Shown: positions 24,163 to 32,497 of the stretch, piece by piece
Position numbering within the stretch: the stretch's first letter is position 1
Layout: each line of letters begins with the position of its first letter
Origin: WQUF01 sp031549525
Lineage (GTDB): Bacteria; Bacillota; Clostridia; Clostridiales; Clostridiaceae
Reading direction: 5' to 3'
Length of the DNA stretch: 57,263 nucleotides
Assembly (NCBI GenBank): GCA_031549525.1
Contig: JAVBPQ010000088.1
Location: 1-57,263 of the forward strand
Translations under genes and position numbers: made by a program
The notes under the pieces: generated by a model
Database searches by the model: none
The model's input: the letters and a program-made list of their open reading frames with translations, nothing else
Told to the model about the DNA's origin: nothing

Positions 24163-24865
24163 TATCATCACCTTCTTTTCTTAAAATCTTCTTAACAAGT
24201 TCATTTTTAGGAAAATTAAATACCTCTTCTTTTTTACCCATTTCTATTATTTTTCCTTTTTCCATAAATATAATAAAATCTGCAATCCTTTCTGCTTCTA
24301 AAAAATTATGCGTAACTAAAATTATCGTTTTTCCTATTGATTTAGAATACACTATCAATCTTTCTGCGCTTATCACACTTTCCATGTCCATATTTGATGT
24401 AGGCTCATCTAAAAATATGGTATCTTTTTCTGATACCATAGTTCTAAGAAGGGCAACTTTAGCCTTTTCCCCTCCTGATAATTTAGTGGCATTTTTATTT
24501 AAGTATCGTTTTATATCAAAGTATTCCATATAGCTTTCTATTCTCTCTTCAATTTTATCCTGCTTTAGATTTAAAAATTTAAGAGAAAGTGCAATATTAT
24601 TAAACACAGTATCATTAAATATATAAAAGTTTTGAAGCATTAAAGCAATATCCTTTTTTGCAAGTTTTGTATCTTTTCCATCATAGTTTATTTTACTTTT
24701 ATCAAAATCTAAAATTCCTGCTAAACAATTGATAAATGTACTTTTTCCGCTTCCATTCATACCTAAAACGGCATATATCTTATTATGAGTTATGCTAAGT
24801 TTTTCAACATCCACAATTAATCTACCATCATAATATTTTTGTGCATTTTCAATGTCAATATTCAA
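24155..24865 (-). CDS. tupC: Tungstate ABC transporter, ATP-binding protein
   Basis: This 236-residue ABC ATPase has Walker A GMNGSGKST (about residues 35-43), the Q-loop LMLQNFYIF, signature LSGGEKAKVALLR, Walker B TIFLDEPTSNMD and H-loop LVTHNF. It energises oxyanion import with the permease and binding protein upstream. The start is TTG with GAGGTAA upstream. It lacks the C-terminal TOBE/MOP domain found in ModC, consistent with TupC. The order tupA-tupB-tupC-moeA-moeA links uptake directly to cofactor assembly. Confidence 0.88.
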   Translation of the reverse strand: MNIDIENAQKYYDGRLIVDVEKLSITHNKIYAVLGMNGSGKSTFINCLAGILDFDKSKINYDGKDTKLAKKDIALMLQNFYIFNDTVFNNIALSLKFLNLKQDKIEERIESYMEYFDIKRYLNKNATKLSGGEKAKVALLRTMVSEKDTIFLDEPTSNMDMESVISAERLIVYSKSIGKTIILVTHNFLEAERIADFIIFMEKGKIIEMGKKEEVFNFPKNELVKKILRKEGDDNA

Positions 24866-24877
24866 TATATTACCTCA

Positions 24878-25510
24878 CTATTTTTTGCTATTAAAATTTA
24901 ATCCTAAATTTATAAAAAAGGATATTAAAAGAAGCACAAAACCTAATAAAAGAGCATTTCCAAAATTACCCTTTCCAGTTTCTAAGGCAATATATGTAGT
25001 AATGACCCTCGTATGACCTTTAATATTTCCGCCAACCATCATAACTGCTCCAACCTCAGATATAGCTCTTCCAAATCCCACAGATATTATAGACACTATC
25101 TGCCTTCTGCTCTCTTTTATTAATATTTTAAATGCTTGAAACTCACTTGCACCTAAAGAATAGCAGTTTAATTTTATCTCATACCCATTTTTTGATAAAT
25201 ATGTATAAGTTAAGGACACGACTATTGGCATCACGAGTAGAGTTTGAGCAATTACCATTGCAGCTGGCGTAAAAAGTATCCCTAAACTTCCAAGAGGTCC
25301 TTTTCTTGAGAGCACTAAATATACCATAAGTCCCATTAAAACTGGAGGGGTATTCACAAATATATTGATAAATCTAACGATGACTAGTTTAATTGTGGAT
25401 GATGTATTAGCCAAGTAATAAGCTAATATAATTCCACATACACTTGCTATTAATGTTGAAACACCTGATACAAATAATGTTAAAAGAACAATGTAAACCA
25501 ATTCTCCCAT
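24878..25510 (-). CDS. tupB: Tungstate ABC transporter, permease
   Basis: This 210-residue permease has about five membrane segments. The EAA-like cytoplasmic loop is EIKLNCYSLGASEFQAFKILIKES, where the GAS/E segment contacts the ATPase. The sequence FGRAISEVGAVMMVGGNIKG is characteristic of tungstate/molybdate-type permeases. It lies 12 bases before tupC and 15 bases after tupA on the same strand. The length fits TupB rather than the larger sulfate permeases. A GGAGA site precedes the ATG. Confidence 0.88.
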   Translation of the reverse strand: MGELVYIVLLTLFVSGVSTLIASVCGIILAYYLANTSSTIKLVIVRFINIFVNTPPVLMGLMVYLVLSRKGPLGSLGILFTPAAMVIAQTLLVMPIVVSLTYTYLSKNGYEIKLNCYSLGASEFQAFKILIKESRRQIVSIISVGFGRAISEVGAVMMVGGNIKGHTRVITTYIALETGKGNFGNALLLGFVLLLISFFINLGLNFNSKK

Positions 25511-25525
25511 TAAAAATCTCCGAGT

Positions 25526-26482
25526 TTAATCTATTGGGTCAGGATTAGGTGTAAATAAGCTTTCCCCATATTTATCTTTTCCAAATTCTGAAATCATGTT
25601 TATAGCCTTTTCGCTAAACATCCATTGTATAAATTCTTCTGATGCATCTTTATTTTTTAATTCAAGTTTATCATAATTTAATCTTATTATGGAATATTGA
25701 TTATTTAAAGAAGGATCCTTTTCACAAACCACATCTAAATCTAATTTATCTTTCATAGATAGATAAGTAGCTCTATCTGAAAAAGTGTAAGCTTTCATTT
25801 CGCTTGCCATCTGAAGAACATCTCCCATGCCTTTTCCTGCTGAAACATAAAAATCTCCTGAAGGCTCAACTCCTACTGCAGTCCATATGGATTTTTCTTT
25901 TGTTTCAGTTCCTGAACCGTCTCCCCTTGAAACAAATTTGCTCCCTCCTTCAGCCAATAAACCAAAAGCTACCTTTATATTATCAGGTGCTTGTTCTTTT
26001 ATCTTTAATGGATCATCTTTTGGTCCAAGCAAAATAAAATCATTATACATAAGCTGAATTCTCTTTGTTCCATATCCATTATTCACAAATTCTTCTTCCT
26101 GAGACTTTGCATGAACAAGTAAACAATCCGCATCTCCATTTTGTGCAAGTTTTATAGCTTCTCCAGTTCCTTTTGCAAGAACCTTCACCTCTATATTTTT
26201 ATCTTTTTTAAATTCAGGCAATAAATAATCCAAAAGTCCAGAATCTTGGGTACTTGTAGTAGTTGCCAGAGTAATAGTTCTCAATTCATTGCTTGAAGCT
26301 TGAGTTGTGGTGTTAACTTCAGTGTTTGAAACAGTGGTGTTCTCAGTTGTAGTGTTTGAAGCGGTGGTGTTTTCAGTCGTTGTATTTTGTTCCGTTGCAT
26401 TTGAACCAGATTGAGGAGCTGCACAGGAAAAAAGACTAAATAAAATGAAAAGAACAACGCTTAATGATAAAAATTTTTTCAT
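25526..26482 (-). CDS. tupA: Tungstate-binding lipoprotein
   Basis: This protein of about 318 residues has a lipoprotein signal peptide (lipobox LFSC at about residues 17-20). A low-complexity Asn/Thr/Glu linker follows (about 23-62), built from repeats of the form NTTxENTT. The binding domain then carries the TupA hallmark ATTTSTQDSGLL and the GEAIKLAQNGDADCLLVHAK segment, with SRGDGSGTETKEKSIW further on. It delivers tungstate to TupB. The real start is the ATG at 26482: GGAGG lies 8 bases before it and inside the longer frame. An extended -10 promoter precedes it. Confidence 0.92.
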   Translation of the reverse strand: MKKFLSLSVVLFILFSLFSCAAPQSGSNATEQNTTTENTTASNTTTENTTVSNTEVNTTTQASSNELRTITLATTTSTQDSGLLDYLLPEFKKDKNIEVKVLAKGTGEAIKLAQNGDADCLLVHAKSQEEEFVNNGYGTKRIQLMYNDFILLGPKDDPLKIKEQAPDNIKVAFGLLAEGGSKFVSRGDGSGTETKEKSIWTAVGVEPSGDFYVSAGKGMGDVLQMASEMKAYTFSDRATYLSMKDKLDLDVVCEKDPSLNNQYSIIRLNYDKLELKNKDASEEFIQWMFSEKAINMISEFGKDKYGESLFTPNPDPID

Positions 26483-26800
26483 CAATGTTACCTCCATATA
26501 ATTTTTATAAACTTAGGATGACTATTTTTAAAGTTTATATCCCAATAATTATAATTATAGCATGTGAAGAATGAATTTATATATTATTGGTTTAAAAAAG
26601 AGGACATTATTTATTAAAATGAGTGAATTTAAATCTTATGTGACCAATATAGAGTACAATTATAAAAAATTGTTATTTTTAAAAATATTTGATTTAATCT
26701 TTAAATTATTATATCATTTCTTTAGTAAAATTAATTTTAAAAATTAGAAAGGAGTAAAGCTACTTAATTTAAAATTGTGAAAAAGTAGCAGGATTTCCCT
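26483..26800. promoter_or_regulatory. Divergent region between tupA and the aminotransferase
   Basis: For tupA, an extended -10 element TGCTATAAT lies on the minus strand at 26562-26554 with no clear -35. Toward the right, TTGTTA, 17 bases, TTTAAT (about 26672-26700) is a weak promoter candidate. A hairpin GCTACTT/AAGTAGC (26759-26765 and 26783-26789) sits just 5' of the AGGA site of the gene at 26801. I see no recognisable molybdenum- or tungsten-cofactor riboswitch. Confidence 0.45.
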
Positions 26801-27931
26801 ATGTCTATACTTACAATGACACCAGGACCAACTTATATCCATGAGGATGTAAGAAATGTTTTATCATATGATTTACTTAATCCAGATATTGATGAGAATT
26901 TTTATGAGTTTTATTTCAAAACCACGAGAAAGCTTTCAAAAATATTAAACACAGTGAATGAAGTGCTTATACTATGTGGTGAAGGTATTTTAGGCTTAGA
27001 AGCAGCTTGCGCTTCTCTAATAGAAAAAGGAGATAGAGTCCTTTGTATAGATAATGGAATATTTGGTAATGGTTTTAAAGATTTTGTAGAAATATATGGC
27101 GGAGAAGCTGTTTTATTCACTTGTGATTATAATAAAGCTGTAGATATAGAGGAATTAAAGAATTTTTTAAAAAATGATTCATCCTTTAAGTTTGCAACAT
27201 TAGTTCATTGTGAAACTCCATCAGGTATCACAAATGATATTAAAACTATATGCCCTTTATTAAAAAGCTATGGAATTTTAACTATAGTGGATACAGTTTC
27301 AGCTACTTCAGGAGAAGAAATCGAAGTTGATAATTGGAAAATAGATATTGCATTATGTGCATCTCAAAAATGCCTCTCTGCCCCTATCGGATTGACTTTT
27401 TTAAGTATAAGTGATGATGCATGGAATATAATTTTAAAAAGAAAAACTCCTATTGTAGGTTTTTATTGCAACCTTGGAATTTTTAAAGATTGGTATGATA
27501 AAAAATGGTTTCCATATACTATGCCCATTAATTTAATCTATGCCCTTGATAAAGCCTGTGATAGATTAAAAGAAGAAGGGGATTATATAAAAAGACATAA
27601 AACCATAGCAGAAGCAGTGAGATATGCTATAGAATCTTCAGGACTTTCTTTATATCCTGAAAATGGCTTTTCAAATACCCTTACAGCAATAAAAGTTCCA
27701 GATGGAATAATATTTCAGGAAATATATGATGAGATGTTAAATCACCACAATATAATGATTGCAGGCTCTTTTGGAATATATAAAGATAAACTTATACGAA
27801 TAGGTCATATGGGAGAAAACTGCAGAAAGGAAAAAGTATTTTCTACACTCTATGCACTGGATGAAGTTTTTAGACGAAGAAATGTACTAAATGAAAATAA
27901 ATTGCACTTAAAATTTGCAGAGAAAATATAA
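26801..27931 (+). CDS. Class V aminotransferase, alanine-glyoxylate type
   Basis: This 376-residue PLP-dependent aminotransferase of fold type I resembles serine/alanine-glyoxylate and purine-catabolism transaminases (PucG-like). The N-terminus MTPGPTYIHEDV is diagnostic for the group. The PLP aspartate lies in IVDTVSATSGEE and the Schiff-base lysine in ALCASQKCLSAPIG (about residue 195). It probably transfers amino groups to glyoxylate. The start is ATG with AGGA 6 bases upstream. It stands alone, divergent from the tungstate genes and followed by tRNA-Trp. The exact amino donor cannot be predicted. Confidence 0.85.
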   Translation: MSILTMTPGPTYIHEDVRNVLSYDLLNPDIDENFYEFYFKTTRKLSKILNTVNEVLILCGEGILGLEAACASLIEKGDRVLCIDNGIFGNGFKDFVEIYGGEAVLFTCDYNKAVDIEELKNFLKNDSSFKFATLVHCETPSGITNDIKTICPLLKSYGILTIVDTVSATSGEEIEVDNWKIDIALCASQKCLSAPIGLTFLSISDDAWNIILKRKTPIVGFYCNLGIFKDWYDKKWFPYTMPINLIYALDKACDRLKEEGDYIKRHKTIAEAVRYAIESSGLSLYPENGFSNTLTAIKVPDGIIFQEIYDEMLNHHNIMIAGSFGIYKDKLIRIGHMGENCRKEKVFSTLYALDEVFRRRNVLNENKLHLKFAEKI

Positions 27932-27966
27932 TAATTTTAGCTATTAAATTTGTACATGTTAACATA

Positions 27967-27995
27967 TTGACTTAATCCCTATATCGTGTTAAAAT
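27967..27995 (+). promoter_or_regulatory. Promoter of tRNA-Trp
   Basis: TTGACT (27967-27972), a 17-base spacer and TAAAAT (27990-27995) lie directly upstream of the tRNA gene. Confidence 0.8.
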
Positions 27996-28007
27996 TAAAA
28001 TCGTTCT

Positions 28008-28080
28008 AGGGGTATAGCTCAATTGGTAGAGTAGCGGTCTCCAAAACCGTTGGTTGCGGGTTCGAGTCCTCCTGCCCCTG
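28008..28080 (+). tRNA. tRNA-Trp (anticodon CCA)
   Basis: The acceptor stem is AGGGGTA/TGCCCCT, the D arm GCTCAATTGGTAGAGT, the anticodon arm CGGTCTCCAAAACCG with anticodon CCA, and the T arm GCGGGTTCGAGTCCTCC. The discriminator is G, as expected for tryptophan. The 3' CCA is not encoded. Confidence 0.95.
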
Positions 28081-28089
28081 TAAAATAAG

Positions 28090-28136
28090 AGTCCTTAAAA
28101 GCCTTGAAATCACAGTATTTCAAGGCTTTTATTATT
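28090..28136 (+). terminator. Terminator of tRNA-Trp, including a 17-bp direct repeat
   Basis: AAAAGCCTTGAAAT (28097-28110) and ATTTCAAGGCTTTT (28117-28130) form a perfect 14-bp stem followed by ATTATTTT. The 17 bases at 28090-28106 (AGTCCTTAAAAGCCTTG) recur exactly at 35180-35196. Confidence 0.85.
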
Positions 28137-28152
28137 TTATCCCATATGTAAA

Positions 28153-28275
28153 TTTAAGGTAGAAATATCACTTTATTTCCTCTGTTTTCCCTTTTAGCAA
28201 GGTGTCAAATGAGGTGTCAAAAACACTTTGATAATGGAAACCATGGAATCTATTCCAGGGATGTCTTTTATGAAT
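28153..28275 (-). pseudogene. Possible integrase C-terminal remnant beside tRNA-Trp
   Basis: A short minus-strand frame open for about 40 codons ends in a segment containing FDTSFDTLLKGK before a stop codon near 28170. The repeated FDT-type tail and its position next to a tRNA gene resemble the ends of phage-type tyrosine integrases. No catalytic residues remain. This reading is weak. Confidence 0.25.
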
Positions 28276-28328
28276 AAGTTCAGTTTTAAATTGTGATTCC
28301 TATAAACTAAAAAATAAATTCAAAACTA

Positions 28329-28381
28329 TTGACAACTTAAGACTAAAGTGTTAGTCTTAAGTTGACTAAAGCAATAGTCAA
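28329..28381 (+). promoter_or_regulatory. BlaI-type operator and promoter
   Basis: TTGACA (28329-28334) is overlapped by a perfect 14-bp inverted repeat, CAACTTAAGACTAA (28333-28346) and TTAGTCTTAAGTTG (28351-28364). A second, smaller one follows: TTGACTA (28362-28368) and TAGTCAA (28375-28381). Both share the GACTA half-site. This is where the downstream BlaI-like repressor would bind to block its own operon. Confidence 0.8.
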
Positions 28382-28395
28382 AAGGAGGGTTCTTC

Positions 28396-28779
28396 ATGGA
28401 AATTTCAAAGGTTACTGATGGTGAAATAAATATCTTAAACATTCTATGGACAAAAGGTGAAATAAAAGCTACAGATATTGTTAAAATTTTAAAAGAAGAA
28501 AAGGGCTGGAATAGAAATACAACATATACATTTATTAATAGACTTGTTGATAAACAAATTGTGGAAAGAAAAGACCCTGGTTTTTATTGCAAGGCACTTT
28601 ACGATAGAAAGCAAATAGGTGTTAATGAAACTAAATCATTCTTAAATAAAATGTACAATGGTTCAATAAGTATGTTAGTATCTAACTTTTTTGAAAAAGA
28701 AAATCTCAATAGTGAAGAAATTTTAGAAATCGAAAATATTATAAGTAAATATAAAGGGGGTTCAGATCATGGTAAATGA
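28396..28779 (+). CDS. BlaI/MecI-family transcriptional repressor
   Basis: This 127-residue winged-helix repressor has the family pattern: EINILNILWTKGEIKATDIVKIL at the N-terminus, WNRNTTYTFINRLVDKQIVERK as recognition helix and wing, and a C-terminal dimerisation part containing SFLNKMYNGSISMLVSNFFE. In this family the paired membrane protease triggers cleavage of the repressor, relieving repression. AAAGGAGGG precedes the ATG. The paired operators lie immediately upstream, and the M56 protease gene overlaps its last 11 bases. Confidence 0.93.
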   Translation: MEISKVTDGEINILNILWTKGEIKATDIVKILKEEKGWNRNTTYTFINRLVDKQIVERKDPGFYCKALYDRKQIGVNETKSFLNKMYNGSISMLVSNFFEKENLNSEEILEIENIISKYKGGSDHGK

Positions 28780-30868
28780 TGTTTTTCAAAAAGTTTTAGT
28801 TTTATCTATTGAAGGAAGTGCTTTAGGATTAATCATATTTTTAATTCTAAAATTAATTGGAAAAACAATTCCTTCGAAAATTAAGTATTTTATGTTTATT
28901 TTAGTGTTTGTTAAGCTTGTGTTGCCATTTAATTTTAAAAGTATTTTTAGCATATTTAATTTTTTTAATACAAGTAAAATCATATCAAATGGCAGAAATT
29001 TTGGAGAAGCTATATTTTTTAGCGGTTTAAAAATTTCAAATGCAAGCCAAAACTTAGCTAATACAACTCAAAATACAATTAATTTATTTTCAATTTTATC
29101 TTTTATTTGGATCTTAGGTATAATTATATTTGCTGCATATATTTTGATGTTCTATTACAATTTAAAGATAAAAGTCTATAAATGCCAACTTGATTTAAAT
29201 GATCATGAAATTTATGAAATTGCAGAAAGCTGCTTTGATATGCTTTCTATTTCTAAAAAGACTGAGCTTGTTTTTTCCTCTGCAATCAAATCTCCTTTTG
29301 TATTTGGATTTGGTGACCCAATTATAGTACTTCCTTACAACTTACCTGAGATTATGACAAAAGATGAATTAAAGCAAGTTATAATGCATGAAGCTACTCA
29401 TATTAAGTTAAAGCACAATATCATTAAACACATCATTACAATAATTAATATTGTATATTGGTTTAATCCTTTAATTTGGATTTTTGCAAAACTTACTCAA
29501 AAAGAAGCTGAATTTTATTGTGATTTTGAGGTTACAAAAAAATATGGCAAAGAAGATAAATCTAGCTATACAAGTGCTCTTCTTTCCATGGCAGCTTATG
29601 AGAACAACAATTTAGCTGCTTTATCCTTTGGAGAAAAGAATTTAAAGACAAGGGTTTTATCAATATTAAAAAATAAACGTTTTTCAAAATCAGCTATATT
29701 TGTTTCAATTTGCATTATATCTATTTTATCCTTAAGCTTTTTAACTTCAGCACTGCAAGAAAATAGCCTTAAAGTTTCATCTAATAACGAAAATACTACA
29801 GAAAATAATACTTCAAATTCTTTGAATATACAAGCTGATAAAGATAGGGTTAATATAAATATTCCAGGAGTTACAATAAGTGCAGGAGAAGATGGTGCAA
29901 AAATTAATGTAGATAATTTTAACTCATTAACTCAATTAGATAATTATTTTGATTCAAATTATTTTAATTCAAATAATTTTGATTATTCAGAGGCTTCAGA
30001 AAATTCAAATGCTTTTAAACTTACTAAAGACATATTTGATAAAAGTTTTGATTACAATTCATTTAAAAAGCCCTTAGAATACAGTGCTGTACTTAATACT
30101 ACTAATGCCAATATTAATGATATTTTTATAAATGCTGCTTCTATATTTTTATCATTTGAAAAATCAGATGATAAATTTATTCACTTTATTTTATCTACTG
30201 AAAATCAAGCTGAGTTTTTAAAATATGCTTTTTCTATTAATGAAAATGCGAATAAAGTTACATTAAAAGCTGAGCCAAAAGATTCTATTAAAAAATCTTA
30301 TAAGTATAAAGACAATAATAAACTTTTAATAGTTCAAATTCCTGAAAAAGATATTAATAATTTAGAATTAAATTTATCTTTTTCTTCAGGAAGCATTTTT
30401 GAAATTTCATCAAAGAATTTAAATATTAACTCCGCATATTGCAACTTATATGAATATAACAATAAATTAGAAAACTTAAATATTAATACAAGCTTTAGCA
30501 AAATATCCACTGAAGATGATGTTTTAAAGAAATTTGAGGTAAATTCTAGCTTTACTGATTTATCTAACACTATTAAAGAAACAAATGATTTTATTTTAAT
30601 TAATTCTATGGGAAATTCAGCTATTTCCTTTGAAAATGTTCCAGATAATTGCAATATAAATAATAGCATGGGGAATTTGCTCTTAAATTTAAACAATCCA
30701 AATGATTTCTCCTTATCAATAACAGGAAATTTAGATCAATTGAATATGCCAAACGACTGGAAAAATCAATCACATGATAAAAATAATTATGAATTTTCTA
30801 AAGGATCAAAGAAAAATAATATAAATATAACTACACAAAGTGGAAATGTTAAAGTTTTAAGTAAGTAA
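28769..30868 (+). CDS. M56 (BlaR1/MecR1-like) sensor metalloprotease with beta-helix-like sensor domain
   Basis: This 699-residue protein has four membrane segments in its first 330 residues and the gluzincin site HEATH (207-211) in VIMHEATHIKLKHN, with the downstream EAEFYCD motif supplying the third zinc ligand. In BlaR1 an extracellular penicillin-binding domain would follow the last membrane span (about 307-327). Here it is replaced by an Asn/Ser-rich region (330-425) and then a repetitive beta-strand domain. The latter has units such as NINSAYCNLYEY, NINTSFSKIST, EVNSSFTDLS and LINSMGNSAISF, like the DUF4097 beta-helix fold. So the stimulus is probably not a beta-lactam. It is coupled to the BlaI gene by an 11-base overlap. 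Confidence 0.85.
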   Translation: MVNDVFQKVLVLSIEGSALGLIIFLILKLIGKTIPSKIKYFMFILVFVKLVLPFNFKSIFSIFNFFNTSKIISNGRNFGEAIFFSGLKISNASQNLANTTQNTINLFSILSFIWILGIIIFAAYILMFYYNLKIKVYKCQLDLNDHEIYEIAESCFDMLSISKKTELVFSSAIKSPFVFGFGDPIIVLPYNLPEIMTKDELKQVIMHEATHIKLKHNIIKHIITIINIVYWFNPLIWIFAKLTQKEAEFYCDFEVTKKYGKEDKSSYTSALLSMAAYENNNLAALSFGEKNLKTRVLSILKNKRFSKSAIFVSICIISILSLSFLTSALQENSLKVSSNNENTTENNTSNSLNIQADKDRVNINIPGVTISAGEDGAKINVDNFNSLTQLDNYFDSNYFNSNNFDYSEASENSNAFKLTKDIFDKSFDYNSFKKPLEYSAVLNTTNANINDIFINAASIFLSFEKSDDKFIHFILSTENQAEFLKYAFSINENANKVTLKAEPKDSIKKSYKYKDNNKLLIVQIPEKDINNLELNLSFSSGSIFEISSKNLNINSAYCNLYEYNNKLENLNINTSFSKISTEDDVLKKFEVNSSFTDLSNTIKETNDFILINSMGNSAISFENVPDNCNINNSMGNLLLNLNNPNDFSLSITGNLDQLNMPNDWKNQSHDKNNYEFSKGSKKNNINITTQSGNVKVLSK

Positions 30869-30961
30869 AAACAAAATTACCCATAAGGAGATAACATTTA
30901 AAAGAGATGATGTTCTAAACTTCATCTCTTTTTCTGCAATCAGACGCTGAGGCGATATTTA

Positions 30962-31651
30962 TTATATTCCTAAATCACCAAGCCATGTAGTTATTTCTCT
31001 TTGTGAGTCAGACCCAGGAACAGCAAGACCATCCAGAACATTAGTGTCAGACTGAAGTGCTTGCAAATCCAACACGCTTGTACCAAGTGTAGTTGAGCCG
31101 CTTGTGGAAAATGGAACAATTGTCTTTCCTGATAGATCGTATTCCTTCAAGAAGGCTGCGATGGGATCAGCGTAAGTGCCTCTCCAGATGGGATAGCCAA
31201 TAAATATTGTATCATAATCATTGATATTCTCAATCTTCGATCTCAGCTCAGGCAGCTTGCCCTCGTTGCGGTCTTTATCCACCCGTGTGATTGTATCATC
31301 GTGGGCAGTGGGATATTCATCGACGATTGTGATTTCAAAGATGTCGCTTTCGACATTTTGATGTACAATATCCGCCGCAGCTTTTGTGGTGCCAGTCAGG
31401 GAATAATAAACGATAAGCGTCTTAGGTTTATTCGGTATTGCAGTAGACCGTTCCGTGTCGTCCAGCTCGCTGGTCTCATCAGGTGCAAAAGAGGGCTGGT
31501 TTGATGACACCACACTGTTTGATGCTGCTTCACTTGTGACAGAGCTTTCTTGAGTAGAACTGGATGCATTGGCATTGTTACCAAAACTGCAAGCAACAAG
31601 CGATAAGACCGCAGCAATAGCCATAAATGTTAGTAATATTCTTCTCATCAT
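30962..31651 (-). CDS. Flavodoxin-fold lipoprotein
   Basis: This 229-residue protein has a lipoprotein signal (MMRRILLTFMAIAAVLSLVAC, Cys 21), a Ser/Asn/Thr-rich linker to about residue 75, and a flavodoxin domain. The FMN phosphate loop is YYSLTGTTKAAAD, with the later loops GYPIWRGTYADP and STSGSTTLGTS. It is probably a membrane-tethered electron carrier facing outside. AAAGGAG precedes the ATG pair. Base composition is clearly richer in G and C than the neighbours on either side, as for the next two kilobases, which suggests horizontal transfer. Confidence 0.85.
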   Translation of the reverse strand: MMRRILLTFMAIAAVLSLVACSFGNNANASSSTQESSVTSEAASNSVVSSNQPSFAPDETSELDDTERSTAIPNKPKTLIVYYSLTGTTKAAADIVHQNVESDIFEITIVDEYPTAHDDTITRVDKDRNEGKLPELRSKIENINDYDTIFIGYPIWRGTYADPIAAFLKEYDLSGKTIVPFSTSGSTTLGTSVLDLQALQSDTNVLDGLAVPGSDSQREITTWLGDLGI

Positions 31652-31673
31652 TAATCTCCTTTACTGTAAATCC

Positions 31674-32114
31674 TTATTCATTTTCATCAGATCTGCAAGG
31701 GTTAGCTACCAGTGCTTCATCCAAGCCCCTCAGTTTATCCCAATGCCCATGTGTTATTAAAATCGTCTCTATTCCGCCGATGGACTTAATATAATCCGCC
31801 ACTTCATTATCGTATTTACCTGGATCGATGAGAATATTCCCTTTATCAGAGCTAATAACCTGAAACGTAGCTGACCATCCTTGTGGGCTGGTGCTGTCAA
31901 AACTCCAAACTGTCACCTTGGAGGTGGCTGGGAGCGTTTCTTTGTCGGATACCGATGTTGCTGACTCGGTAGATGACTGCTCTGATGAGGATGGCTCAGC
32001 TAACGTACTGCTGGTTATGGTAGTATCTGGTGTATTCGTATTTTCTGAAGCGCTACAAGCTGTCAATGTCAGGGCTACTATAGCTGACATTACAAAAGCA
32101 ATAATCTTTTTCAT
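31674..32114 (-). pseudogene. Truncated metallo-beta-lactamase-fold lipoprotein
   Basis: The reading frame from the ATG at 32114 gives a lipoprotein signal (MKKIIAFVMSAIVALTLTAC), a Ser/Thr-rich linker and the beginning of an MBL-fold domain: GNILIDPG and then ITHGHWDKLRG, close to the HxHxDH zinc motif but with Lys in the final position. The protein stops about 20 residues later, so the remaining two thirds of the MBL fold are missing. The final residues (CRSDENE) do not look like MBL sequence. This points to a 3' deletion. It is followed after 22 bases by the flavodoxin gene, suggesting they were once one transcript. Confidence 0.7.
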
Positions 32115-32225
32115 CTCATTCCATAATGTGTTATTATGGCAAAAGCGTTCAAACTCAACAAATTCTTTCACACTAAATTTATCTGCCATTTGCTGTGCAG
32201 CGTTACACGTTGGTTTGCTTAACAT
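32115..32225 (-). pseudogene. Short N-terminal fragment joined in frame to the MBL lipoprotein
   Basis: The 37 codons upstream of the lipoprotein start encode ADKFSVKEFVEFERFCHNN and a few flanking residues. This reads like the N-terminal helix of a small SnoaL/NTF2-type enzyme rather than part of a lipoprotein. It is open in frame with the lipoprotein but would bury its signal peptide. I take it as a gene remnant left by deletion. Confidence 0.4.
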
Positions 32226-32377
32226 GCGGCATCCTCCCTTGTTGTTCCTTTGCCAGGAATATAGGCTTTTACTTCCTCAAAAAGGCTGTGGAGTACCCTT
32301 GTATCCAGCTTATCTCCGTTTTGTGTTGCAAGCACTCCGCTTGGATTTGCTTTTATTATTTCTATGTAATCCATCAT
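32219..32377 (-). pseudogene. Truncated pyridoxamine 5'-phosphate oxidase-like gene
   Basis: A 52-residue frame with a good ribosome site (GAAGGAGTGG) starts MMDYIEIIKANPSGVLATQN, the standard N-terminus of small PNPOx-like flavin-binding proteins. After the GDKLDTRV segment the similarity stops, and the last 20 residues do not continue the fold. Full-length members have about 130-150 residues. Its promoter region, shared with the TetR gene, is intact, so this was probably the regulator's original target before deletion. Confidence 0.6.
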
Positions 32378-32402
32378 GTCTTTCCACTCCTTCGTTATAA
32401 AT

Positions 32403-32456
32403 TAGTACGACTGTACTATATTTTTTATTGACAGTATAGTACAAGTGTGCTAAAAT
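32403..32456. promoter_or_regulatory. Divergent promoter with two 16-bp TetR-type operators
   Basis: TAGTAC-GACT-GTACTA (32403-32418) is a perfect inverted repeat, and TAGTAC-AAGT-GTGCTA (32437-32452) is the same with one mismatch; their centres are 34 bp apart. Rightward, TTGACA (32428-32433), 17 bases and TAAAAT (32451-32456) form a near-ideal promoter overlapped by the second operator. Leftward, TTGTAC and TATAGT give a weaker promoter overlapped by the first. Confidence 0.82.
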
Positions 32457-32497
32457 GTCAATAGATAAAATAAAAATTTTTTCCGAGGTTGATTTGA

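Noticed and set aside
20972..26800. Molybdenum- or tungsten-cofactor riboswitch near the moeA and tup genes
   Set aside because: I looked in the gaps 22880-22947 and 26483-26800 and found only simple hairpins, without the conserved core of that RNA.
31674..32225. Single 183-residue protein covering the MBL lipoprotein and its upstream codons
   Set aside because: A lipoprotein signal peptide would be buried at residue 38; the real start is the ATG at 32114 and the upstream codons look like another gene's remnant.
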